A stretch of 5,108 nt of DNA from Bacillota bacterium (lineage in GTDB: Bacteria; Bacillota; Clostridia; Oscillospirales; Acutalibacteraceae), in the NCBI GenBank assembly GCA_030705695.1, contig JAUZPX010000118.1, forward strand, positions 1-5,108, given 5' to 3'. Below are positions 1 to 5,108 of the stretch, in pieces. A model generated the notes under the pieces. That model searched no databases. It was given only the letters and a program-made list of their open reading frames with translations, and was not told the DNA's origin. The first letter of the stretch is position 1. Each line of letters opens with the position of its first letter. Both the position numbers and the translations under genes were made by a program.

Positions 1-14
1 GATAGCAACATCTG

Positions 15-23
15 TGCTAAAAT
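15..23 (+). promoter_or_regulatory. candidate extended -10 promoter of the ilv operon
   Basis: TGCTAAAAT reads as a TG-N extended -10 element followed by a hexamer one base away from TATAAT. It would start transcription near position 30, about 11 nt before the leader-peptide Shine-Dalgarno, giving a leader RNA of roughly 175-180 nt up to the terminator. A -35 box at normal spacing would fall just left of the window, so it cannot be judged. The region is AT-rich, so chance matches are easy; the main support is the position relative to the leader. Confidence 0.35.
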
Positions 24-52
24 AACGAAAAATAACTCTTGGAGATAAAAAA

Positions 53-148
53 ATGATTTTTAATCTTTTTGTCAGCCTAATAGTCGTCGTTATTAGCATT
101 ATCGTCATTAGCGGTAGTGTTAGTTCGCGTTATGCTGATAAGAGATGA
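53..148 (+). CDS. branched-chain-rich leader peptide of the ilv attenuator (31 aa)
   Basis: This short reading frame is too small for most gene callers. It starts with ATG, has a GGAG Shine-Dalgarno at 41-44 with 8 nt spacing, and ends at TGA 146-148. The peptide has 6 Ile, 6 Val and 2 Leu in 31 residues; residues 9-19 read LIVVVISIIVI, so 10 of 11 are branched-chain. The C-terminal part (SSRYADKR) is polar and its codons overlap the antiterminator strand. By analogy with IlvL/IvbL-type leader peptides, its role is to be translated rather than to act as a protein: shortage of charged tRNA-Ile or tRNA-Val would stall the ribosome in the run and alter downstream RNA folding. It lies directly upstream of an intrinsic terminator and of ilvB. 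A small membrane peptide is an alternative reading of the hydrophobic stretch, but the RNA context argues strongly for a leader peptide. Confidence 0.88.
   Translation: MIFNLFVSLIVVVISIIVISGSVSSRYADKR
90..141 (+). promoter_or_regulatory. protector (1:2) hairpin of the attenuator
   Basis: Positions 90-99 (TTATTAGCAT) can pair with 132-141 (ATGCTGATAA) over 10 contiguous pairs, one of them G-U, enclosing a 32-nt loop. The left strand lies in the Val13-Ile16 codons of the leader peptide; the right strand is most of the antiterminator strand. If it forms, the antiterminator cannot, and the terminator is free to fold. A ribosome stalled on the Val/Ile codons would cover the left strand and release the right one. 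The pairing was read by eye; no folding energy was calculated. Confidence 0.6.
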
Positions 149-191
149 AGAGTTAAAACAAAAAGTACTCAAAACGTCTTACAGCAAACGC
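127..191 (+). promoter_or_regulatory. antiterminator (2:3) pairing of the attenuator
   Basis: Positions 127-143 can pair with 177-191. Reading outwards in, GCGTT 127-131 pairs with AACGC 187-191, T133 with A186, GCTG 134-137 with CAGC 182-185, and TAAGA 139-143 with TCTTA 177-181. That gives 15 Watson-Crick pairs interrupted only by single bulged A residues at 132 and 138. The right strand contains most of the terminator's left arm, its whole loop and two bases of its right arm, so this helix and the terminator exclude each other. The left strand ends just before the leader stop codon, so a ribosome that reaches the stop would mask it and favour termination. Confidence 0.75.
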
Positions 192-207
192 TGTAAGACG
201 TTTTTTT
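171..207 (+). terminator. intrinsic terminator (attenuator) before ilvB
   Basis: ACGTCTTACAGC at 174-185 and its exact reverse complement at 190-201 form a perfect 12-bp stem with an AAAC loop at 186-189. Three more A-U pairs (171-173 with 202-204) can extend it, and the 3' side runs into seven T residues at 201-207. It stands after the leader-peptide stop and 13 nt before the ilvB Shine-Dalgarno, so it would stop transcription before the structural genes. It could also end an upstream transcript, but the competing antiterminator and the leader peptide favour a regulated role. Confidence 0.92.
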
Positions 208-220
208 GTTAATAGACTTT

Positions 221-227
221 AAGGAGG
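221..227 (+). promoter_or_regulatory. ribosome binding site that fixes the ilvB start
   Basis: AAGGAGG is a near-perfect Shine-Dalgarno 8 nt before the ATG at 236. It rules out the in-frame TTG at 206, which lies inside the terminator's T-run and has no binding site of its own. Confidence 0.92.
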
Positions 228-235
228 CAAAACAC

Positions 236-1888
236 ATGTTATTGAATGGTGCGCAAATACTTGTTGAATCGCTGGTAGAACAAGGTGTCGAAACTGTCTT
301 TGGATATCCAGGAGGTTCCGTTCTTGATATTTACGATCAGCTGTATAAAAACAGCCATCGAATCAATCATGTTATTTCAGCTCATGAGCAAGGGGCGGCA
401 CATGCCGCAGACGGTTACGCCAGAGTATCTGGCAGAACTGGTGTTGTTATCGCAACAAGCGGCCCTGGAGCCACAAATCTCGTAACGGGAATCGCCAATG
501 CTTATCTCGATTCTGTTCCGATGGTTGCAATCACGGGAAACGTTGCATCACATTTGCTTGGAAAAGACAGCTTTCAAGAGGTTGACATCGTCGGAATCAC
601 ACAGCCTATTGTAAAACATAGTTATTTAGTAAAAGACGTAAAAAAATTGTCACAAACAATTAAAGAAGCTTTTATTATTGCCTCTACGGGAAGAAAAGGA
701 CCTGTTTTGATTGATATTCCGAAAAGCGTTCAAAAGGACGTATGCGAATACATATCAAAACCTGTAACTGTTAAGCAACATAATGTTGCATTTGATAATG
801 ATTTTGATGCCGCATTACAGGCAATTAAGCAAAGCAAAAAGCCATATATATATTGCGGAGGCGGAGTAATCGCCGCAGAAGCAGAAGCGGAAGTTCTGGA
901 GCTCTCAAAAAAGCTTTCAGCGCCGATTGGTCTAAGCATGATGGGACTCACAGCTATTCCCGCAGACTATGAGCTGAACCTCGGTATGTGCGGTATGCAC
1001 GGGAAGTATGCTTCTTCTGTTGCCCAATCAGAAGCTGATTTAGTTATCGCAGTTGGTGTACGCTTCAGCGACAGAGCAACAGGAAACGTCGATAAGTATT
1101 CAGAAAAATGTACGATTATACATATCGATGTTGATGCAGCAGAAATTGGAAAAAATATTAGAAAAAAAATTGGTCTGTGCGGAGATGTAAAAGAAATTCT
1201 GAATTTCATACTTCCGAGTATCTCCTCTTTTAAAAACGAAGAATGGCTTGCCCGTATTGAAGAAAATAAAAAAGCCGATAAAACGGAAAACGACGGCAGC
1301 TTTACACCGAGAAATATTATAAGTACCGTTCAGTCTTTTTGTGACAATGATACAGTTATTGCAACAGATGTAGGACAACATCAAATGTGGACAGTGCAAT
1401 ATTATCAATTCAAAAAGTCGAGAACATTACTTACATCAGGCGGTTTGGGAACTATGGGCTACGGCTTGGGCGCCTCAATAGGCGGCTGTATTGCTAACAA
1501 CAAAAAGACGACTGTTCTCTTTACTAGTGACGGTAGTTTTGGCATGAACTTAAATGAGCTTGCAACTGCTGTTTCACAAAAACTGCCGATCTTCGTAATA
1601 ATATTAAATAACGGTGTGCTTGGTATGGTGCGTCAATGGCAAAATGCTTTTTATGAGGAACGTTACTCTCAAACAACATTAAACAGGCAAACGGATTTCC
1701 CCATGCTTGCCAAAGCCTTTGGAGGCAACGGATATAGTGCAACCACTTTAGAGGAATTGTCAGATATTTTAAGAAATTCCAATAATCTTTGCGCTCCATG
1801 CATTATTGATTGCAAAATCGATATGGATGAAAAAGTATTACCGATGATTCCGCCTGGTGGCTGTATAAATGATATTATTTTGGAATGA
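236..1888 (+). CDS. ilvB: acetolactate (acetohydroxyacid) synthase large, catalytic subunit
   Basis: Thiamine-diphosphate enzyme that condenses pyruvate with pyruvate or 2-ketobutyrate, the first common step to valine, leucine and isoleucine; cytoplasmic, working with the IlvN subunit. The 550 aa match the family's usual length. Order: N-terminal pyrimidine-binding domain (about 1-165) with FGYPGG (22-27) and catalytic Glu51 in AHEQGAAHAADGYAR; central domain (about 190-335) with GVRFSDR; C-terminal diphosphate-binding domain (about 360-550) with DVGQHQMW, GGLGTMGYG, the metal motif around Asp432 and Asn458/Asn459, and VRQWQNAFYEERYS. Trp468 corresponds to the herbicide-site Trp of plant enzymes. 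Oddity: the motif normally GDGSF is SDGSF here, with Ser431 for the first Gly. ITGNVA and SFQEVDI look clostridial. Start at ATG 236 is set by a strong Shine-Dalgarno. It is the first structural gene behind the attenuator and is followed by ilvN after 12 nt. The presence of ilvN points to the anabolic enzyme, not the catabolic AlsS type. Confidence 0.97.
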   Translation: MLLNGAQILVESLVEQGVETVFGYPGGSVLDIYDQLYKNSHRINHVISAHEQGAAHAADGYARVSGRTGVVIATSGPGATNLVTGIANAYLDSVPMVAITGNVASHLLGKDSFQEVDIVGITQPIVKHSYLVKDVKKLSQTIKEAFIIASTGRKGPVLIDIPKSVQKDVCEYISKPVTVKQHNVAFDNDFDAALQAIKQSKKPYIYCGGGVIAAEAEAEVLELSKKLSAPIGLSMMGLTAIPADYELNLGMCGMHGKYASSVAQSEADLVIAVGVRFSDRATGNVDKYSEKCTIIHIDVDAAEIGKNIRKKIGLCGDVKEILNFILPSISSFKNEEWLARIEENKKADKTENDGSFTPRNIISTVQSFCDNDTVIATDVGQHQMWTVQYYQFKKSRTLLTSGGLGTMGYGLGASIGGCIANNKKTTVLFTSDGSFGMNLNELATAVSQKLPIFVIILNNGVLGMVRQWQNAFYEERYSQTTLNRQTDFPMLAKAFGGNGYSATTLEELSDILRNSNNLCAPCIIDCKIDMDEKVLPMIPPGGCINDIILE

Positions 1889-1900
1889 GAGGTGTGAATT

Positions 1901-2407
1901 ATGGATAATAAATTTATAGTAGGCTTGATTGTCTCAAACCATTTTGGCGTCCTGAACCGAGTGGCAGGACTATACAGCAAACGAAATTATAACATCGACA
2001 GTCTTGCTGTCGGAGAAACTGAAAACCCCGAATATTCCAGAATGACCATTGTTTCAACAGGCGATAAATATATGGAAGAACAAGTTGTTCGGCAGCTTCA
2101 AAAGCTCCATGATGTCAAGCTGGTTGTTGTTCTAGACGAGCAAAACTCTGTTTCGGTTGAACATATGCTAATTAAACTGAAAGCAAACGGAGACAGAACT
2201 GAAATTAGCGAACTAATTAACACATACGGCGGAAAAGTAATGGATTTCAGCAATGAATATATTACTTCTGAAATTACGGCAAGCTCTGAAAAAATTGATG
2301 AATTTATTGAAAAAGCCAAGCTTTTTGGAATTCTTGAAGTTTGCCGCAGTGGATCAATTTCCATGGTTCACGGCACTGAAAATATGTTATCTATTAATAA
2401 TTTATAA
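1901..2407 (+). CDS. ilvN: acetolactate synthase small, regulatory subunit
   Basis: Regulatory partner of IlvB: it stimulates the catalytic subunit and, in characterised homologues, confers valine feedback inhibition. The 168 aa are normal for the family (IlvH of E. coli is about 163). An N-terminal ACT domain spans about residues 4-76 with SNHFGVLNRVAGLYSKR, NYNIDSLAVGETENPEYSRMTIV and a GDKYMEEQVVRQLQKLHDV helix; the C-terminal domain (about 80-158) contains YGGKVMDF and EVCRSGSISMVHG. By alignment with E. coli IlvH, residues important for valine response are kept: Asn13 (for Asn11), Gly16 (for Gly14) and Asn31 (for Asn29), so an inhibitable enzyme is predicted. The usual ENxxG is SNHFG here. 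ATG 1901 has a GAGG Shine-Dalgarno (1889-1892) at 8 nt spacing, directly after the ilvB stop. Confidence 0.95.
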   Translation: MDNKFIVGLIVSNHFGVLNRVAGLYSKRNYNIDSLAVGETENPEYSRMTIVSTGDKYMEEQVVRQLQKLHDVKLVVVLDEQNSVSVEHMLIKLKANGDRTEISELINTYGGKVMDFSNEYITSEITASSEKIDEFIEKAKLFGILEVCRSGSISMVHGTENMLSINNL

Positions 2408-2426
2408 TAAAAAGGAGAACTCGACA

Positions 2427-3428
2427 ATGTCAACTATGTATTATGAAAAGGATTGCAATTTATCAACTCTCAAAGGAAAAACAATCGCTGTTATCGGTTA
2501 CGGCAGCCAAGGTCATGCTCATGCTCAGAATTTAAGGGACAGCGGCATGAATGTTATCATCGGTCTTTATGAAGGCTCCAAAAGCGCACAACAAGCAAAA
2601 GCGGACGGTTTTGATGTATTTAATACAGGCGAAGCAACAAAAAAAGCAGATGTAGTTATGCTTCTTGTTAACGATGAGAAAATGGCAGCAATCTACAATA
2701 ACGGTGTTGCTCCAAACTTAAAAGAAGGCATGACTTTATGCTTTGCACATGGATTTAACATTCATTTTAATCAGATCGTTCCACCTAAAAACGTTAATGT
2801 TATCATGATTGCTCCTAAAGGCCCGGGACACACTGTAAGAAGCCAATTTGCCGAGGGTAAAGGCGTACCTGATCTTATTGCTGTTTATCAAGATGCAACA
2901 GGCAACGCAAAAGAAATCGCTCTTGCTTATGCTGCTGGTATAGGCGGCGGCAGAGCAGGCATTTTAGAAACAACATTCAAAGAAGAAACAGAAACAGATC
3001 TTTTCGGTGAGCAAGCTGTTCTTTGCGGCGGCGTTTCCGCTTTGATGAAAGCAGGATTTGAAACACTTGTTGAAGCAGGATATCAGCCTGAAAGCGCATA
3101 TTTTGAGTGCGTTCATGAAATGAAACTCATTATCGATCTCGTTATTAAAGGCGGACTTTCGTTTATGCGCTATTCAATTAGCGACACTGCCGAATATGGC
3201 GATTATTCAATCGGCAATCGCATTATCACAGATGAAACAAAGAAAGAAATGAAGAAAGTTCTTACAGAAATTCAAAACGGAGAATTCGCAAGAGATTGGA
3301 TCCTTGAAAATCAAGCTGGCCGCCCGTCATTCCTTGCAAAAAGAAGAATGGAAAGCGAGCATCTGGTTGAAAAAGTCGGCGCTGATCTCCGTGCAAAAAT
3401 GAGCTGGCAGGACAAAAAGGATGTGTAA
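2427..3428 (+). CDS. ilvC: ketol-acid reductoisomerase, class I (short form)
   Basis: Converts acetolactate or acetohydroxybutyrate to the 2,3-dihydroxy acid by a Mg-dependent alkyl shift and NAD(P)H reduction; second step of the pathway. The 333 aa fit the short class I enzyme. The Rossmann domain (about 1-180) has GYGSQGHAHAQNLRDSG (24-40). Catalytic residues are visible: His108 in FAHGFNIHF, Lys131 in APKGPGHTVR, metal ligands Asp191 and Glu195 in ETDLFGEQ, Glu227 and Glu231 in YFECVHEMKLI, and Ser252 in SISDTAEYGD. The knotted helical C-terminal domain covers about 183-333. The cofactor loop reads GLYEGSKSA (46-54); many NADPH enzymes have Arg at position 48 and Trp at 54, so cofactor preference is uncertain. 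ATG 2427 is chosen because of GGAG at 2414-2417 and because MYYEKDC is the usual N-terminus; the open frame upstream overlaps ilvN and is not coding. The gap after ilvN is 19 nt. Confidence 0.97.
   Translation: MSTMYYEKDCNLSTLKGKTIAVIGYGSQGHAHAQNLRDSGMNVIIGLYEGSKSAQQAKADGFDVFNTGEATKKADVVMLLVNDEKMAAIYNNGVAPNLKEGMTLCFAHGFNIHFNQIVPPKNVNVIMIAPKGPGHTVRSQFAEGKGVPDLIAVYQDATGNAKEIALAYAAGIGGGRAGILETTFKEETETDLFGEQAVLCGGVSALMKAGFETLVEAGYQPESAYFECVHEMKLIIDLVIKGGLSFMRYSISDTAEYGDYSIGNRIITDETKKEMKKVLTEIQNGEFARDWILENQAGRPSFLAKRRMESEHLVEKVGADLRAKMSWQDKKDV
3417..3420 (+). promoter_or_regulatory. ribosome binding site of ilvD inside the end of ilvC
   Basis: AAGG followed by ATGTG lies in the last codons of ilvC, 10 nt before the GTG at 3431. 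It is weaker than the sites of the other three genes. With only 2 nt between the ilvC stop and the ilvD start, it suggests reinitiation by ribosomes that have just finished ilvC. Confidence 0.55.
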
Positions 3429-3430
3429 GC

Positions 3431-5077
3431 GTGAACAGCGATAAAATGAAAAGCGGAGCTGAAAATGCACCGAAAAGAGCGCTGCTAAAAGCCATGGGAT
3501 ATTCCGATGAACAAATCAAAAGACCACTCATTGGCATTGTCAATTCCTTTAACGAAGTAGTACCAGGGCATATCCATTTGCAAACTGTTGCAAGAGCTGT
3601 TAAAGACGGCGTTCTGGCAGCAGGCGGAACGCCTATGGAGTTTAACACAATTGCAGTATGCGACGGGCTTGCAATGGGACATGAGGGAATGAAGTATTCC
3701 CTATGCTCCCGAGAGCTTATTGCCGATAGTATTGAATGCATGGTAAGAGCACATTGTTTTGATGCACTTGTGTTTATACCAAACTGCGATAAAATTGTAC
3801 CTGGTATGCTTATGGCAGCAGCACGGCTTAATCTCCCGTCAATTTTTGTTTCAGGCGGACCGATGCTTTCGCTTGATGGAAAAGATCTTAACAGTACATT
3901 TGAAGCTGTCGGTGCATATAAAGCAAATCAGATCAGCGAAGCGGAACTAACAGAAATCGAAGAAACTGCCTGTCCAGGATGCGGTTCTTGCTCAGGTATG
4001 TTCACGGCAAACTCTATGAATTGCCTTTGCGAAACTCTTGGAATGGCTTTACCTGGAAACGGAACCATCCCTGCTGTTTATTCAAGCCGTTTGCGTCTTG
4101 CAAAGTCTGCAGGAATGCAGATTATGGAGCTTTTAAGCCAAGATCTCCGTCCGTTTGATATCATGACTGAGCATGCATTCAGAAATGCTTTAACTGTCGA
4201 CATGGCGCTTGGTTGTTCGACAAATTCCGTTCTTCATTTAATTTCAGTTGCCAATGAAATCGGTGTTGAAATCAACCTTAAAATGATTAACGAAGTAAGC
4301 GAAGCTACTCCGAATCTATGCAAACTCGCACCTGCGGGAACACATCATATGCAGGACTTAAACGATGCAGGCGGCGTTTATGCCGTTATGAACGAGCTTG
4401 CAAAAAACGGTCTTTTATATAATGGTGCGGTCATGGCAACAGGAAAAACTCTTATTGAGAGCGTTTTCGATGCAAAAATCAAAGATTATGGTGTTATTAA
4501 ACCGTTTAACGAGCCGTATTCAAAAACAGGAGGCTTAGCAGTTCTATTCGGTAATCTTGCACCTAACGGCGCCGTTGTAAAACGCAGTGCAGTTAAAAAA
4601 GAAATGCTTGACTTTACCGGAACAGCAAAAGTATTCGATTCTGAGGAAGAAGCGATTTCTTCGATTTATGCAGGTGAAATCAAGAAAGGCGATGTTGTAG
4701 TTATCCGATATGAAGGCCCTGCAGGAGGTCCCGGAATGCGCGAGATGCTTTCCCCCACCTCGGCAATTGCAGGAATGGGACTTGATGCCGATGTCGCATT
4801 AATTACCGACGGTCGCTTTTCAGGTGCTACAAGAGGCGCAGCTATCGGTCATATCTCTCCTGAAGCAGCGGCAGGCGGAACAATTGCCTACATTTTAAAT
4901 GGAGATAAAATTCATATAGATATTCAAAATTACTCCATTAAACTCCTTGTTTCGGATGAGGAAATAGAGAAAAGAAGACAATCAATAAAAATAAAATCAA
5001 AAGATAATCTTACAGGCTACTTAAGAAGATACAAAAACAATGTTCTCTCTGCCGACCGTGGCGCAATTGTAAAATAA
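3431..5077 (+). CDS. ilvD: dihydroxy-acid dehydratase (iron-sulfur enzyme)
   Basis: Dehydrates 2,3-dihydroxyisovalerate and 2,3-dihydroxy-3-methylvalerate to the 2-keto acids, the third step to valine and isoleucine. The 548 aa match the compact bacterial form (E. coli IlvD is about 616). Family motifs run in order: PLIGIVNSFNEVVPGHIHL (32-50), EFNTIAVCDGLAMGHEGMKYSL (70-91), FIPNCDKIVPGM (115-126), ACPGCGSCSGMFTANSMNCL (180-199) and DGRFSGATRG (460-469), with candidate catalytic Ser464. Cys77, Cys119 and a Cys of the 181/184/187 group are likely cluster ligands. VPGH rather than the PCN of plant-type [2Fe-2S] enzymes suggests the oxygen-sensitive [4Fe-4S] type, which is inference. GTG 3431 is chosen because MNSDKMKSGAENAPKRALLK aligns with the usual N-terminus; ATG 3446 would remove conserved residues. 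The C-terminus is complete. It could in principle be another IlvD/Edd dehydratase, but the operon context makes that unlikely. Confidence 0.96.
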   Translation: MNSDKMKSGAENAPKRALLKAMGYSDEQIKRPLIGIVNSFNEVVPGHIHLQTVARAVKDGVLAAGGTPMEFNTIAVCDGLAMGHEGMKYSLCSRELIADSIECMVRAHCFDALVFIPNCDKIVPGMLMAAARLNLPSIFVSGGPMLSLDGKDLNSTFEAVGAYKANQISEAELTEIEETACPGCGSCSGMFTANSMNCLCETLGMALPGNGTIPAVYSSRLRLAKSAGMQIMELLSQDLRPFDIMTEHAFRNALTVDMALGCSTNSVLHLISVANEIGVEINLKMINEVSEATPNLCKLAPAGTHHMQDLNDAGGVYAVMNELAKNGLLYNGAVMATGKTLIESVFDAKIKDYGVIKPFNEPYSKTGGLAVLFGNLAPNGAVVKRSAVKKEMLDFTGTAKVFDSEEEAISSIYAGEIKKGDVVVIRYEGPAGGPGMREMLSPTSAIAGMGLDADVALITDGRFSGATRGAAIGHISPEAAAGGTIAYILNGDKIHIDIQNYSIKLLVSDEEIEKRRQSIKIKSKDNLTGYLRRYKNNVLSADRGAIVK

Positions 5078-5108
5078 ATCAAATATTATATACTTATTCA
5101 TCTGTATA

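Noticed and set aside
3..19. Short inverted repeat TAGCA/TGCTA as a possible operator or upstream terminator remnant
   Set aside because: Only 5 bp with a 7-nt loop and no T-run; this size is expected by chance in AT-rich DNA. It overlaps the candidate -10, so an operator is not excluded, but nothing supports one.
53..148. Small membrane or toxin-like peptide, because residues 2-20 are very hydrophobic
   Set aside because: The hydrophobicity comes from Ile/Val/Leu control codons, and the overlap with alternative RNA stems and a terminator before ilvB explains it better.
206..235. Ten-residue N-terminal extension of ilvB from TTG 206
   Set aside because: The TTG sits in the terminator's T-run with no Shine-Dalgarno, while ATG 236 has AAGGAGG at ideal spacing and gives the usual family N-terminus.
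2253..2426. Extended ilvC reading frame overlapping ilvN
   Set aside because: The extra 58 residues resemble no KARI N-terminus and lie in another frame of ilvN; ATG 2427 has its own binding site and begins the conserved MYYEKDC region.
730..3741. Several minus-strand open frames of 65-159 codons across ilvB, ilvN, ilvC and ilvD
   Set aside because: All lie antisense to well-supported genes, show no recognisable domains and have no convincing ribosome binding sites; they are shadows of the coding strand.
4913..5040. AT-richer end of ilvD with several ATA and AGA codons, as a sign of recombination
   Set aside because: The protein still matches the family to its C-terminus, and a variable, Lys/Ile-rich tail explains the composition.
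1..5108. CRISPR arrays, insertion sequences, tRNA or rRNA genes, defence systems
   Set aside because: No repeat array, transposase, tRNA-like fold or unfamiliar gene was seen; almost all of the window is the four ilv genes.

Overview
The window holds a nearly complete branched-chain amino acid operon, ilvB-ilvN-ilvC-ilvD, all on the + strand, preceded by a short leader that looks like a classical ribosome-controlled transcription attenuator. The DNA is AT-rich (by eye about 40% GC). The proteins have a clostridial (Bacillota) flavour: ITGNVA and SFQEVDI in IlvB, VGETENP in IlvN, the short class I KARI with GLYEGSKS, and AVCDGLAMGHEGMKYSL in IlvD. This placement comes from remembered family patterns, not from a search, and no species is proposed.

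Layout. Positions 1-52 carry a possible extended -10 promoter (15-23) and the Shine-Dalgarno of a 31-codon leader peptide (53-148), in which 10 of the 11 residues at 9-19 are Leu, Ile or Val. Behind it lies a perfect intrinsic terminator (171-207). The RNA upstream of it can instead pair with the terminator's left arm and loop (127-143 with 177-191), and a third segment inside the Val/Ile codons (90-99) can pair with the antiterminator strand (132-141). These are the parts of a 1:2 / 2:3 / 3:4 attenuation switch. Four structural genes follow with gaps of 12, 19 and 2 nt: ilvB (236-1888), ilvN (1901-2407), ilvC (2427-3428) and ilvD (3431-5077, GTG start). The last 31 nt are AT-rich with no recognisable feature; no operon terminator is visible before the window ends.

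How it works together. IlvB plus IlvN form acetohydroxyacid synthase, which makes acetolactate or acetohydroxybutyrate. IlvC isomerises and reduces these to dihydroxy acids, and IlvD dehydrates them to the 2-keto acids that are transaminated to valine and isoleucine (and feed leucine synthesis). Control is predicted at two levels: Ile/Val-tRNA charging sensed by the leader, and end-product inhibition through the IlvN ACT domain.

The enzymes themselves are ordinary. The attenuator is the most interesting part, because Bacillota ilv operons are more often associated with T-box leaders and no T-box sequence is seen here. Smaller curiosities are a Ser in place of the first Gly of the IlvB thiamine-diphosphate motif and Tyr/Ala substitutions in the IlvC cofactor loop.
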